Assembly (NCBI RefSeq): GCF_020858115.1
Contig: NZ_JACYMM010000004.1
Span: 248,001 to 312,000, forward strand
Source of the DNA: Janthinobacterium sp. FW305-129
GTDB taxonomy: Bacteria > Pseudomonadota > Gammaproteobacteria > Burkholderiales > Burkholderiaceae_D
DNA length: 64,000 nucleotides
Direction of reading: 5' to 3'
In this document: piece by piece, positions 1 to 8,727 of the stretch
How the letters are laid out: the number at the start of each line of letters is the position of its first letter
Numbering within the stretch: the first letter of the stretch is position 1
The notes under the pieces: model-generated
Told to the model about the DNA's origin: nothing
Seen by the model: the letters and a program-made list of their open reading frames with translations, nothing else
The model's database searches: none
Program-made: the position numbers and the translations under genes

Positions 1-548
1 CCACGCCGCGCAAGCACGATTACCGCTCGGACATGCCGGGGCGCCAGCCGGCGTTCGGCGAAGCGAAAGCGTATGGCCAGTTCATCGCGGGCGAGGTGTT
101 TCCCTTTATCGCCAGTAACTATCGCGCGAACATGCAGCGCAAGGTGTTTATCGGCCATTCCTACGGCAGCCTGCTGGGCCTGCAATTTTTGCTGACGGAA
201 CCGCGCACCTTCGAGCACTACATCCTCGGCAGTCCGTCGCTGTGGTACGACGCCGGCGTCATGTTCGACCGCGAACAGGCGTATGCGGCCAGCCACAAGG
301 ACTTGCCCGCGTCCGTGTTCTTCGGCATCGGCGGCCTGGAAAAGTTGGCGGCGGGCAAGAAACGTTCGCGTGCGGAGGAAGACGCCGACATGCTGGCCGA
401 TTTGCGCGAGTTCGATGGAAAGTTGAAATCGCGCAAGTTTCCCGGCCTGAAAACCCGTTTGCGCGTCTTCGAGGACGAAGACCACGCGAGCGTGTTTCCC
501 TTTGTGCTCACGCATGGCTTGCGCGCGTATCTGGCGTCCTCGAAATGA
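1..548 (+). CDS. Alpha/beta-hydrolase esterase, 3' part
   Basis: The gene enters from the left edge, so only the last ~180 residues are visible; the open frame runs from base 3 without a convincing start (the Met at 33 is internal). A nucleophile elbow GHSYGSLLG lies about 48 residues in, followed by a YILGSPSLWY segment, and the C-terminal EDEDHASVFP supplies the catalytic histidine. This arrangement is that of the putative-esterase family that includes esterase D and the siderophore esterases Fes/IroE. Substrate cannot be told. It converges on the next gene with 7 bp between the stop codons. Hydrolase fold is secure; whether it is a siderophore esterase is not. Confidence 0.8.
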   Translation, partial: TPRKHDYRSDMPGRQPAFGEAKAYGQFIAGEVFPFIASNYRANMQRKVFIGHSYGSLLGLQFLLTEPRTFEHYILGSPSLWYDAGVMFDREQAYAASHKDLPASVFFGIGGLEKLAAGKKRSRAEEDADMLADLREFDGKLKSRKFPGLKTRLRVFEDEDHASVFPFVLTHGLRAYLASSK

Positions 549-555
549 AGGGCGT

Positions 556-1590
556 TCAGGGGCGCATCAATGCCGGGAGGATCAGCTTGGTCAGCAATTT
601 TTCGCTGAGTCCATGGGCGTCGCGCACCTGGAAGTTGGTCGTGGTGATGACGACCACGGCATCGAGTTCCGGCAATACCAGCACTTTATTGCCGCCCGAA
701 CCGGCCATGCCATAGCTTGGCACCGTGCGGCCATTGGCCGTGAACGGCTGCAGCCACCACAGGTAACCGTAGTCCATGCCTTCGCGCGCGTTGGCATGGG
801 GCGCGATCGAGCGCCTGACCCAGTCGGCGGGCACCACCTGCTTGCCATGCCAGCGCCCGCCGTCAAGGTAGAGCTGGCCCAGCTTCAGCAGGTCCACGCT
901 GCGCAACTGCAAGCCGCCGCCCGTCATGGCGCTGCCCTTGGGTTGAAATTGCCATTTGACCTTGTCGATGCCAAGCGGCTGGAACAGGCTGGCGGCGGCG
1001 AAGTCGGGCACGCTCTGGCCGCTCACTTTTTCCAGCAGCGGTCCCAGCAGGGTTACGCCCGCCGTGCAATAGCTCCAGGCGCGGCCATACGGCGATTGCT
1101 CGGGGCGGGGCTGCCATTCGGGAAAGCCGCGGATCGGCAAGTCGGCCACGAAGCGGCTCCAGTCTTCCACCAGATACATGCGCTCTTCGTTGCCGCGCGA
1201 ATGCTGGTTGTCGTCGTCGCATTCGAGCAGCGAGCTCATGGTCAGGAAATCCTCGACCGTGATCCTGTCCTTGCGCGGGTCGGCGTAGGCCAGCGGGCGC
1301 AGTTCCGGAAAGTAGGGCAGCACGGGGGTGTCGGCGCGCAAGAGCTTGCGCTCGATGGCCAGGCCGACCAGCATGCCCGCCACCGTCTTGCCCACCGAGC
1401 GCGTGTTGCGCAGGCTTTCCGCGCCGTCCTTGTCGAAGTAGTGTTCGTAGAGCAACTTGCCACGCTGCGCCACCACGACGCTGGTGACCTGCTTGAAGTC
1501 GCCCGCTTCGATGGCGGTGGTGATGCCGTCCAGCTCGCCCGCGTGGACGCTGCTGCCGAAGGCCAGAAGTAGGGGTAGATATCGCAACAT
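556..1590 (-). CDS. Exported serine hydrolase, beta-lactamase/PBP4 family
   Basis: 344 residues. The N-terminus (MLRYLPLLLAFGSSVHA) is a short signal peptide, so the enzyme is probably periplasmic. The SxxK nucleophile motif is SVGK (in NTRSVGKTVAG), followed by a class C beta-lactamase-like domain with WSYCTAGVTLLG around the second motif position and YGYLWWLQPF further on. The usual YxN appears as YCT and the KTG/HxG position as GMAGSGG. It follows the AraC gene on the same strand by 29 bp, suggesting co-transcription and a regulator-target relation. Family members hydrolyse esters or D-amino-acid peptides; the substrate here is unknown and beta-lactam resistance should not be assumed. Confidence 0.85.
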   Translation of the reverse strand: MLRYLPLLLAFGSSVHAGELDGITTAIEAGDFKQVTSVVVAQRGKLLYEHYFDKDGAESLRNTRSVGKTVAGMLVGLAIERKLLRADTPVLPYFPELRPLAYADPRKDRITVEDFLTMSSLLECDDDNQHSRGNEERMYLVEDWSRFVADLPIRGFPEWQPRPEQSPYGRAWSYCTAGVTLLGPLLEKVSGQSVPDFAAASLFQPLGIDKVKWQFQPKGSAMTGGGLQLRSVDLLKLGQLYLDGGRWHGKQVVPADWVRRSIAPHANAREGMDYGYLWWLQPFTANGRTVPSYGMAGSGGNKVLVLPELDAVVVITTTNFQVRDAHGLSEKLLTKLILPALMRP

Positions 1591-1619
1591 GGTGTACTCC
1601 GAGGTTGGAAAAGTGCAGT

Positions 1620-2471
1620 CTAGTCTTGCAAATCGGGCATTGTCTTGGACGTTTGAAACATTTGGCGGCGATAGTTGCTGGGCGTCATACCGTAACGGGC
1701 CTGGAAGGCGCGGGTCATGTGGCTCTGGTCGGCGAAGCCCACGCTCAGCGCCACCTCGGCCATACTCAGTTCCGGCCGGCGCAGCAGGCCGCCGGCTTGC
1801 TCGACGCGGCGCCAGCGCAGCAGGTCGCCCGGCGAGCAGCCCCAGGCCTGGCGGAAGACGCGGGCCAGGTGCACGGGATGCACGTCCAGGGCGGCGGCCA
1901 CGTCGGCGATGCGCAGATGCGTGTCATTGGCCAGGTCCATCACGGCCGCATAGGCCTGGTGCGCCCAGCCGGGCAGGGACGGGCGCGCCTCCCGGGGCGA
2001 CCTGTGCAGGCTGGCCAGCATTTCCCACGCGCCCGCTTCCATCAAGGCGCCATCGCCGCCGCGGCCGATTTCGCGCGCCAGCCGGAACGCGGCGGCCGCG
2101 CTGGCCGTATCGCGCAGCACGGTGGCGCACTCCTGGGCCGTTTGCAATTCCTCGGCGCCCGACAGCAGGGCCGGGTCGAGCGATACCGTCATGAAACTGC
2201 CCTTGCCATCGACGAAGCGGTCGCGGTGCGTCGTGCCGGCCGGATTGAAGACGAGGGTGGGCGAAGGCGCGCGCGGCGGGGCGTGCAGGGCGCTGGAAAT
2301 ATAGGTGCCGGACAGAACGAAGACGAAATGGGCATCGTCATGCCGGTGCGTTTCGACTTCATCCTCGCCGCGCGTGGCCTTCAGGCGGCGGATATCGAAG
2401 ATGCTGCCGCGCGCGCCGTGATGCACGTCGCCATAGAACTGGCCGGACTTGAACTGGAGTGGAGTGGTCAT
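1620..2471 (-). CDS. AraC-family transcriptional regulator
   Basis: 283 residues from the ATG at 2471; the frame is open further upstream but that part has no family-like sequence. The N-terminal half has a cupin-type sensor (ETHRHDDAHFVFVLSG), and the C-terminal ~100 residues carry the two helix-turn-helix units of AraC/XylS regulators (IADVAAALDVHPVHLARVFRQ, then MAEVALSVGFADQSHMTRAF ending in YGMTPSNYR). The serine hydrolase gene follows 29 bp downstream on the same strand, so it is a likely target or operon partner. The effector is unknown. Confidence 0.88.
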   Translation of the reverse strand: MTTPLQFKSGQFYGDVHHGARGSIFDIRRLKATRGEDEVETHRHDDAHFVFVLSGTYISSALHAPPRAPSPTLVFNPAGTTHRDRFVDGKGSFMTVSLDPALLSGAEELQTAQECATVLRDTASAAAAFRLAREIGRGGDGALMEAGAWEMLASLHRSPREARPSLPGWAHQAYAAVMDLANDTHLRIADVAAALDVHPVHLARVFRQAWGCSPGDLLRWRRVEQAGGLLRRPELSMAEVALSVGFADQSHMTRAFQARYGMTPSNYRRQMFQTSKTMPDLQD

Positions 2472-2780
2472 ATTGGCATGGTATGTGCGGCCGCCAGGCC
2501 AGGCCAGCGCGGGCCGACGAATGGCGCCAGGCGCAGGATGAACGGTCGATACAGGGGAATGCACGGGAGTTGCGCGGCATCAAGCCGGCTTGCCGTGGCA
2601 AGCGTGCGGCCGTGCAGCGGGGTATCTGTGTAAAATTTGCAAAGTGTCCAGGTTGCGTCATTGATACCGGATCACGCCATGGGCAAGCGGCTGGCATGCC
2701 TGGCGGTGCCCGCCAGACAGTACCCGCTTCGTCATGCACTCACCGGCCGCTGCAAGCGGTCATCGATAAGGTCAGATTAC
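2472..2780. other. Divergent intergenic region
   Basis: About 310 bp separate the AraC gene from the divergent DUF2625 gene. A TAAAAT hexamer at 2631-2636 could be a -10 element for the rightward gene, but no good -35 stands 16-18 bp before it. No RNA gene or long repeat was recognised. Confidence 0.4.
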
Positions 2781-3452
2781 ATGCGTACATTGAATGAATT
2801 ACTCGATAGTGAAGACCCGGCGTTTCCGCTGATCAAGCAATGGGCCAGCGAGGCCGACTTGCCGGTGGAATTGCTGCCACCGTCGGCCGGCAGGGAGGAT
2901 GTGCTGCTGAGCCTGCAGGTCACCACGCGTTCGCCCCTGGGCGCGCTAGCCTATGAAACGGGGGGCATCCTGGTGGATGACGGCTGGCTGCGCATACTGG
3001 GGTCGGGCCACGCCAGGCTGGGGCGGGATATTGCTACGTGGAATGAAGGGAAGGCCGACGGTTTTCTGCTGGTCGCCGACGACGTGCTGGGCGGCTTTTT
3101 TGCCATCAACGGCGGCGCACTCGGGGACGACCAGGGCAATATGTATTATCTGGCTCCCGAGACGCTGGAGTGGGAAGCGCTGGAAATCGGTTTCACGACG
3201 TTCGTCGAGTGGGCCTTTACCAGCCAGCTGCGGCAGTTTTACGGGCGGCAGCCTGGCGGCGCGGAGGGCTTTGACGAATTGCCCGAATTGCCCTTGCCCG
3301 GCGAGCAATGCCTGAATTTTTATCCATTTCTGTGGACGCAAGAGGGTTCCCTCAAGACCAGTTCGCGGCGCGCCATTCCCGTGCAAGAGCAGTGGGCGCT
3401 CAACCTTGATCTGAAACAGAAGTTGCTGGCTGCGCCTGCGGACGCGCGCTGA
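2781..3452 (+). CDS. DUF2625-family protein
   Basis: 223 residues from the ATG at 2781; the preceding open stretch back to 2637 is not protein-like. The sequence (ILVDDGWLRILGSG near residue 65, then GFLLVADDVLGGFFAINGG and a Trp/Phe-rich centre) fits the DUF2625 family, a soluble enterobacterial and betaproteobacterial family of unknown function. There is no signal peptide or membrane segment. The gene stands alone between a regulator and an exported NTF2-like protein. Family assignment is from memory of the conserved GGFFxxNGG segment. Confidence 0.7.
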   Translation: MRTLNELLDSEDPAFPLIKQWASEADLPVELLPPSAGREDVLLSLQVTTRSPLGALAYETGGILVDDGWLRILGSGHARLGRDIATWNEGKADGFLLVADDVLGGFFAINGGALGDDQGNMYYLAPETLEWEALEIGFTTFVEWAFTSQLRQFYGRQPGGAEGFDELPELPLPGEQCLNFYPFLWTQEGSLKTSSRRAIPVQEQWALNLDLKQKLLAAPADAR

Positions 3453-3688
3453 GGCAGGGCTTGCGGGGCATCTCTGAAAGCATCGCCATGCGCATCCTGC
3501 GCCGGCGAAATGGCATTTCAATCCACCAATCCAGCGGTTTGTCGCAATGGCATGTGCCGGAAAATGGCAAGGCGATAGCATGCAGTGGGTTACTCACGAT
3601 GGGCTGCCCGCAAGCGGGTGTTCGATGCTGACGGTAGCGCAGTCAGCAGCGGACGCTTCTCCATGACTTCGACCAGGATGACATACGC

Positions 3689-4147
3689 ATGAAATTGACC
3701 CTGCCACATATTCTTTCCACCTGCCTGCTTGGCACCTTGGGCGCGATCGGTGGCGCGCAGGCGGCTCCCGCCGACGCCGAACTGGTGGCTTTGGTGCAGC
3801 GCCATGCGCAGGCCCAGAGCAGCTTCGACCAAGCCGCCTTGAAAGCCGTCACGGCCGAGAATTATGTGGAAATATCGCCCGTCGGCGAAGTGGATGTGCG
3901 TGAAAAAATGCTGTCCTTCTACGCGCCCGAGCAGAAGCGGCCGGGTCCGCAAGTCCAGGTCGATGAGCCGGCGGTGCGCCTCTTCGGCGATACGGCGCTC
4001 ATCTCGGCGCGGCTGTCCTACCGGCTCGACCAGGAAGGGGCGGCCCGCACCTTCGCCATGCGCGCCGGCTATGTCGCCCGGCTTGTCGACAAGCAATGGC
4101 TGCTCGTCAGCGCACAGTACACGGGCATCCGTCCGCCGAAACCGTGA
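3689..4147 (+). CDS. Exported NTF2-like (SnoaL/DUF4440) protein
   Basis: 152 residues. Residues 1-25 are a signal peptide ending in an Ala-rich cleavage region (GGAQAAPA). The rest is a single NTF2-like cone domain: LVALVQRHAQAQSSFDQAAL, then ENYVEISPVGEVDVREKML, and strands ending with WLLVSAQYTGI. Such domains act as small-molecule binding or isomerase/hydratase pockets, and here it would work in the periplasm. It converges on the HD-GYP gene. No catalytic residues can be assigned and no partner is visible. Confidence 0.8.
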   Translation: MKLTLPHILSTCLLGTLGAIGGAQAAPADAELVALVQRHAQAQSSFDQAALKAVTAENYVEISPVGEVDVREKMLSFYAPEQKRPGPQVQVDEPAVRLFGDTALISARLSYRLDQEGAARTFAMRAGYVARLVDKQWLLVSAQYTGIRPPKP

Positions 4148-4174
4148 CGTGACAGGGGGCCTTGCCCGGCGAGG

Positions 4175-5278
4175 CTACAGCCGCGCCTCGTCGCCCCACA
4201 CGTGCCGCATGCTGAAATGCACGCCGGCATCGTCTTCATGCAGCGACGAAACGATGGCGAACTGGCTGTCGCCCGTGTCGCGCGGCGCCATCTGCGATAG
4301 TTCGGCGGCGGCCAGCGGCGCGCCCAGCGGGTCGCTGAGCGGGTGGACCAGGGCGGCGCCCCGCTGCGTGACAACGCCCAGTTCGCCGCTGCGCAGGCGG
4401 ACCAGGGTGCCGGGTGGATATTTGCCCAGCAGCTTGACGAACTGTTCGCCCAGCAGCGGGTCGATGGGCAGGCCCTGGTCGAGGAAAATGTGCTGCAGCG
4501 CCTGGTCGGGCACGATGGAGCGCCGGTAGTTGCGCGCCGAAACGCGCGCGCAATAGCGGTCAGCCAGGCCGATCAGCTTGGCGTTTTGCAGGATTTCATC
4601 GGCCGTGCGCCCCTGCGGGTAGCCGCTGCCGTCGTCGTTTTCATGGTGCAGCAGCACGCAACTGAGCCATTCCTCGTCGTCGACGCCGGCGCAGCGCAGC
4701 AATTCCGTGCTTTCCTGCGGATGCAGGCGCACGATGCGCATTTCCTCGTCGTTCAGGGGGCCGCGCCGGTCCTGGAAACTGTCGTGGTGGCGCAGCATGC
4801 CCACGTTCATCGTCAGCGCGGCCGCGCCGATCAATAAGAGTTCATCGTGGGATTTGTGCATGCTGCGGCCCACCAGCATGGCCAGCAGCGCCGTTTCGAT
4901 GCAGTGGCGCACGGCGTAGCTGCCGGCGATCTGGTTCAGCAGGATGCTGGCCAGGGCGATGTCGGCGTCGTGTTCGAGCGCGCGCAGCAGTTCGCGGGCG
5001 ATGTCGCGCACGTCGCGCTCGGCATTGCTTTCGCTGCGCATGTCCAGCAGCAGCCGCTCCAGGCGCTGCGCCGCCTCATTGAGCAGGCGCAAGACGGAGG
5101 GCTGGTCCGGCGCGCCCACGTACAGGCCCAGCTGCAGCAAACGGCCCAGCTGGGCGCCGTCCGTGATGATCTGCCCCTTGCGTAGTTGTGGGCCGGCACT
5201 ATGGTCGGCCAGAAACAAATCCCAGGGCAGGGGTTCGCCGGGAACCAGGTCGGCCGGGCCGATGCGACGCTGTACCAT
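4175..5278 (-). CDS. HD-GYP-domain protein with degenerate HD site
   Basis: 367 residues, cytoplasmic. An N-terminal ~110-residue PilZ/DUF3391-like region precedes an HD-GYP domain. The second half of the cyclic-di-GMP phosphodiesterase signature is intact: H186-P187, HHE at 211-213, DGSGYP at 216-221 and the later Asp240. The first metal motif, normally HDIGK, reads MNVGM (157-161), so both the metal-binding His-Asp and the lysine are lost; the helix before it (YAVRHCIET) is also unlike the family. Known HD-GYP enzymes need the HD pair to bind iron, so this protein is probably inactive as a phosphodiesterase and may act as a c-di-GMP or protein-interaction module. Confidence 0.85.
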   Translation of the reverse strand: MVQRRIGPADLVPGEPLPWDLFLADHSAGPQLRKGQIITDGAQLGRLLQLGLYVGAPDQPSVLRLLNEAAQRLERLLLDMRSESNAERDVRDIARELLRALEHDADIALASILLNQIAGSYAVRHCIETALLAMLVGRSMHKSHDELLLIGAAALTMNVGMLRHHDSFQDRRGPLNDEEMRIVRLHPQESTELLRCAGVDDEEWLSCVLLHHENDDGSGYPQGRTADEILQNAKLIGLADRYCARVSARNYRRSIVPDQALQHIFLDQGLPIDPLLGEQFVKLLGKYPPGTLVRLRSGELGVVTQRGAALVHPLSDPLGAPLAAAELSQMAPRDTGDSQFAIVSSLHEDDAGVHFSMRHVWGDEARL

Positions 5279-5325
5279 GCTGTCATCCTTTGCCCCGCCG
5301 GGGCGGAGCCGTGCTCAGTGCTCGG

Positions 5326-6504
5326 TTATATGCTGCGCAGGCGCTCCAGCGCCAGGCGCAAGGTGTCATCTTTCTTGGCAAAGCAGAAACGCACGATGCC
5401 CGACTCCTTGCCCTGCGCGTAAAACGCGGACACGGGAATGGCGGCCACCTTGATTTCGGCCGTCAGCCATTCGGCGAACTGCGCTTCGGTTTCTTGCGAA
5501 ATGGCATCGTAGCGCACGCACTGGAAATACGTGCCGTCGGCCGGCAGCAGGGTAAAGCGGCTGCCCGCCAGGCCGTCGCGGAACAAATCGCGCTTGCGCT
5601 GGTAAAACGCGGGCAGGTCCAGGCAGGGCTGCGGGTTCGCCATGTAGCCGGCAATGCCGTGCTGCATCGGCGTGTTGACAGTAAAGACGTTGTACTGGTG
5701 CACCTTGCGAAACTCCGCCGTCAGGGCCGCGGGCGCTGCCACATAGCCGACCTTCCAGCCCGTCACGTGATACGTCTTGCCGAAGCTGGACACGATGAAG
5801 CTGCGCGCCGCCAGTTCCGGGTGGCGGGCGAGCGACTCATGCGGCACGCCGTCGTACACCATGTGCTCGTACACTTCGTCGGATAAAATCAAAATTTGCG
5901 TGCCGCGCACGATGTCGGCCAGCGCCGCCACGTCGGCCTGGCGCAGGATCGTGCCCGTCGGATTGTGCGGCGTATTGATGATGATCAAGCGCGTCTTGCT
6001 GCTGACGGCGGCCGCCAGCTTGTCCCACGGCACGCTGTAGCCCTGTTCGCTCACCTGCATGGACACCAGCACGGGCACGCCGCCGGCCAGCGCGATGGCG
6101 GGCAGGTAGCTGTCGTAGGCCGGTTCGATGACGATGACTTCGTCGCCCGGATGCACGCAGCACAGAATCGCCGTGGTCAGCGCCTGCGTGGCGCCGGCCG
6201 TAACGGTGATTTCCGTGCCCGCATCGTAGCCGTGGCCGTACAGGCTGGCGATCTTCGCGGCAATCGCCTCGCGCAGGGGCGCGGCGCCCGTCATCATCGG
6301 ATACTGGTTGTGGCCGGCGCGCATGGCGTCGCCGACGAGCTCGACCAGGGCCGGGTCGCAATCGAAGTCGGGAAAGCCCTGGCCCAGGTTGACGGCGCCA
6401 TGCTGGGCCGCCAGGCTGGACATGCGGGTAAACACGGTGGTGCCGACAGCGGGCAAACGGGTGGCCAGTGCGGGAGTCAGGTGGGGCAGGGACGGGCTGT
6501 TCAT
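5326..6504 (-). CDS. PLP-dependent class I/II aminotransferase (YbdL-like)
   Basis: 392 residues from the ATG at 6504; 14 extra codons upstream are open but unlike the family. Fold-type I aminotransferase signatures are NLGQGFPDF near residue 40, HNQYPMMTG near 68, TPHNPTG near 180, the YEHMVYDG segment, and the PLP-lysine in SSFGKTYHVTGWKVGY near 240. The overall pattern is closest to E. coli YbdL (methionine/keto-acid aminotransferase) and kynurenine aminotransferase-like enzymes. A TAGAAT hexamer on the minus strand at 6550-6545 is a possible -10. Substrate specificity is inferred from family resemblance only. Confidence 0.88.
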   Translation of the reverse strand: MNSPSLPHLTPALATRLPAVGTTVFTRMSSLAAQHGAVNLGQGFPDFDCDPALVELVGDAMRAGHNQYPMMTGAAPLREAIAAKIASLYGHGYDAGTEITVTAGATQALTTAILCCVHPGDEVIVIEPAYDSYLPAIALAGGVPVLVSMQVSEQGYSVPWDKLAAAVSSKTRLIIINTPHNPTGTILRQADVAALADIVRGTQILILSDEVYEHMVYDGVPHESLARHPELAARSFIVSSFGKTYHVTGWKVGYVAAPAALTAEFRKVHQYNVFTVNTPMQHGIAGYMANPQPCLDLPAFYQRKRDLFRDGLAGSRFTLLPADGTYFQCVRYDAISQETEAQFAEWLTAEIKVAAIPVSAFYAQGKESGIVRFCFAKKDDTLRLALERLRSI

Positions 6505-6587
6505 GAACGGTAGGGTCGCGGTGCGGAAAGTGGAATCGTTTCCCATTCTAGCGCAGCGCGCCCCGTCGCGTGCGGGGCTTTGGCTGC

Positions 6588-7022
6588 TCAGCCCGGCAAT
6601 GCCCAGCCTTCCGGCACCATGATCTTGAACATGCCGGCCTTGGCCGTCTTGCGGGCCAGTTTCAGCAGCGCCTTGTCCTTGGTGATGAGGATGTCGGCGT
6701 TGGCGTCGCGCGCCAGTTCGAGGAATTTCTGGTCATCCTTGTCCGTGCAGACGGGCAGGCGCACGCCGGAGACGGGCGGCGCCACCACCGTGATGTGGGC
6801 GTCGAAGCGGGCGGCGGCGACGGCGCGGCTGGCTTCATCGAGCGGCAAATGCTTGTAATGCAGCACGACCAGATATTCCGCGCGGCAATCTTCGCGCGTG
6901 ATGGCGTGCACGGCGCCGCTTTCCATGGCCGCCAGCAGGCCCGCCCAGCGCGGGTCGTTGAAGACGAACAGGTCGAGGCAAACGTTGGTGTCGAGGACGA
7001 GTTTTTGTGGAGCAGGTATCAT
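6588..7022 (-). CDS. PIN-domain ribonuclease, orphan toxin-like
   Basis: 144 residues from ATG at 7022. The N-terminus LVLDTNVCLDLFVF supplies the first acidic residue of a PIN nuclease, the middle has the second (REDCRAEYLVV), and DANADILITKDKALL gives the third acidic cluster. This is the COG1569-type 'putative toxin-antitoxin, PIN family'. No antitoxin gene lies next to it: yaaA is divergent after 30 bp and the aminotransferase follows 83 bp downstream. It may be a solitary housekeeping PIN nuclease. Confidence 0.8.
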   Translation of the reverse strand: MIPAPQKLVLDTNVCLDLFVFNDPRWAGLLAAMESGAVHAITREDCRAEYLVVLHYKHLPLDEASRAVAAARFDAHITVVAPPVSGVRLPVCTDKDDQKFLELARDANADILITKDKALLKLARKTAKAGMFKIMVPEGWALPG

Positions 7023-7052
7023 GTCGGCAATTCTATTCTGTAGTGATAATTT

Positions 7053-7823
7053 ATGTTGATCGTGCTTTCGCCCGCCAAGAGTCTCGACCTGGAGACGCCG
7101 CCAACAACCTCGTTGCACAGCACCCCCGATTTTCTCGACCATTCTGCCCAGCTCATAGCCCGCATGCGCCAGTTTTCGCCCGCCGAAGTGGGCAGCCTGA
7201 TGGGCATTTCCGACGCCTTGTCCGCCCTCAACGTGGCCCGCTACGCGTCCTGGACGCCGCAGCTGGAGGAGGCGCGCCAGGCCATCATGGCTTTCAATGG
7301 CGACGTGTATGCCGGTTTCGAGGCGCGCAGCCTGCAGCCGGCCCAGCTCGACTATGCCCAGTCGCGCGTGCGCATTTTATCTGGCCTGTACGGCTTGCTG
7401 CGCCCGCTGGACCTGATCCACCCGCACCGCCTGGAAATGGGCACGCGCCTGTCCACCACGCGCGGCAAGGATTTGTATGCGTTCTGGGGCGATACCATCA
7501 CCAACGGCCTGAACCGCACAGCGAAGGAGCAGGGCGCGCAAGTGCTGGTAAATCTTGCTTCCGAAGAATATTTCAAATCCGTCAAGCCGCGCCAGCTGGA
7601 CGTGCCCGTCATCGCGCCCGTGTTCGAGGACTGGAAGAACGGCAAATATAAAATCATCTCGTTCTACGCCAAGCGCGCGCGCGGCATGCTGGCCCGCTAT
7701 GCGGCCGTCCACAATATCCGCGATCCGCAGCAGCTCAAGCAGTTCGACGTGGACGGCTACGGTTTCGTGCCGGAAGCGTCGAACGACACCAGCTGGGTGT
7801 TCCGGCGCAAGGTCGGCGAATAA
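7053..7823 (+). CDS. yaaA: Peroxide stress protein YaaA (DUF328/UPF0246)
   Basis: 256 residues, matching the usual ~257. The diagnostic LSPAKSLD (residues 4-11) is present, together with [37 protein letters not shown] and the C-terminal [22 protein letters not shown]. YaaA lowers intracellular free iron damage during peroxide stress and binds DNA in E. coli; it acts in the cytoplasm. The gene is divergent from the PIN gene and ends at a strong bidirectional terminator shared with bamD. Confidence 0.95.
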   Translation: MLIVLSPAKSLDLETPPTTSLHSTPDFLDHSAQLIARMRQFSPAEVGSLMGISDALSALNVARYASWTPQLEEARQAIMAFNGDVYAGFEARSLQPAQLDYAQSRVRILSGLYGLLRPLDLIHPHRLEMGTRLSTTRGKDLYAFWGDTITNGLNRTAKEQGAQVLVNLASEEYFKSVKPRQLDVPVIAPVFEDWKNGKYKIISFYAKRARGMLARYAAVHNIRDPQQLKQFDVDGYGFVPEASNDTSWVFRRKVGE

Positions 7824-7825
7824 GT

Positions 7826-7852
7826 AAAAAAACCGGGCTAGCCCGGTTTTTT
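7826..7852. terminator. Bidirectional intrinsic terminator (yaaA/bamD)
   Basis: Perfect palindrome with stem ACCGGGC/GCCCGGT flanked by A and T runs on both sides, placed between the convergent stop codons of yaaA (7823) and bamD (7859). It can work in both directions. Confidence 0.93.
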
Positions 7853-7858
7853 CTTATT

Positions 7859-8662
7859 TTACTGCCAGAATTTCCACCACTTGCGTTCCTTGTTCACCCC
7901 TTCCGGGCTGAGGAATGCCGTGTTCGGGTAGTTCTTGGTCAGCACGCGCAAGGTATCGTCGCGCAGGTCGGTCAAGCCCAGCTTGTCGTACGAGCGGTAC
8001 ATGATGAACAGCGCTTCTTCGATGGCGGGCGAGGCGGCAAAGTCCTTGACCGTCGTTTGCGCGCGGTTGGCGGCGGCCAGGTAGGCGCCGCGGCGGTAGT
8101 AATAGCGCGCCACGTGCACTTCGTATTTCGCCATGGCATCGATCAAATAGTTCATGCGGGCCAGCGAATCGGGCGCGTATTTGCTATTTGGGAACTTGTC
8201 GACCAGTTGCTTGAAGGCCGCAAACGCTTCGCGCGTGGCTTTCGGATCGCGCTCGGTCGGATCTTGCTCGTACAGGAAGTTCAGGAAGCTGATCTGGTCG
8301 TTAAAGCTGATCAGGCCCCGCAAGTAGTACATATAGTCTACATTGGCGTGGTTCGGATGCAACTTGATGAAGCGTTCGACGGCAGCCAAAGCCTGTGCCT
8401 GGTCTCCCGACTTATAATACGCGTAAGCGATCTCCATCTGCGCTTGCAGAGCATAGTTGCCGAAAGGATAGTTAGCCTCCAGCTTCTGGAACAGGCCGAT
8501 TGCAGCTTCATAGTGCTGCCCGGCCATTTCTTCACGCGCCTCCGAGTATAATTTCGTAACGGACCAGTTTTTGGTCTCATCCACTTTTTCAGGCAACAAG
8601 CTGCAAGCGGACATGCCGAGCAGAACGACTGAAGCGACTACCAACGATAATTTTTTTTGCAT
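7859..8662 (-). CDS. bamD: Outer-membrane assembly lipoprotein BamD
   Basis: 267 residues from the ATG at 8662; a TTG at 8689 would add 9 residues but would disturb the signal peptide. MQKKLSLVVASVVLLGMSAC is a lipoprotein signal with lipobox LGMSAC. Tetratricopeptide-like helices follow (LYSEAREEMAGQHYEAAIGLFQKLEANYPFGNYA; YKSGDQAQALAAVERFIKLHPNH), as in BamD/ComL. BamD bridges BamA and BamCE in the complex that folds outer-membrane beta-barrels. The divergent rluD start is 65 bp away, a common betaproteobacterial arrangement. Confidence 0.95.
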   Translation of the reverse strand: MQKKLSLVVASVVLLGMSACSLLPEKVDETKNWSVTKLYSEAREEMAGQHYEAAIGLFQKLEANYPFGNYALQAQMEIAYAYYKSGDQAQALAAVERFIKLHPNHANVDYMYYLRGLISFNDQISFLNFLYEQDPTERDPKATREAFAAFKQLVDKFPNSKYAPDSLARMNYLIDAMAKYEVHVARYYYRRGAYLAAANRAQTTVKDFAASPAIEEALFIMYRSYDKLGLTDLRDDTLRVLTKNYPNTAFLSPEGVNKERKWWKFWQ

Positions 8663-8706
8663 GACGTTTTGCAAGAAGGTTTTAACCAAGATTTTACAAT
8701 AGGCTG

Positions 8707-8712
8707 ATTATA
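8707..8712 (-). promoter_or_regulatory. bamD -10 element
   Basis: On the minus strand this reads TATAAT, 44 bp upstream of the bamD ATG. The region 16-18 bp further upstream has no strong -35 match, so it is called from the hexamer and position only. Confidence 0.5.
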
Positions 8713-8727
8713 GCCGATGGGAATGCT

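Noticed and set aside
3400-3597. Minus-strand 65-codon frame with TCHC, resembling a GFA-type motif
   Set aside because: Overlaps the DUF2625 gene end and lacks the rest of the GFA fold; chance Cys pattern.
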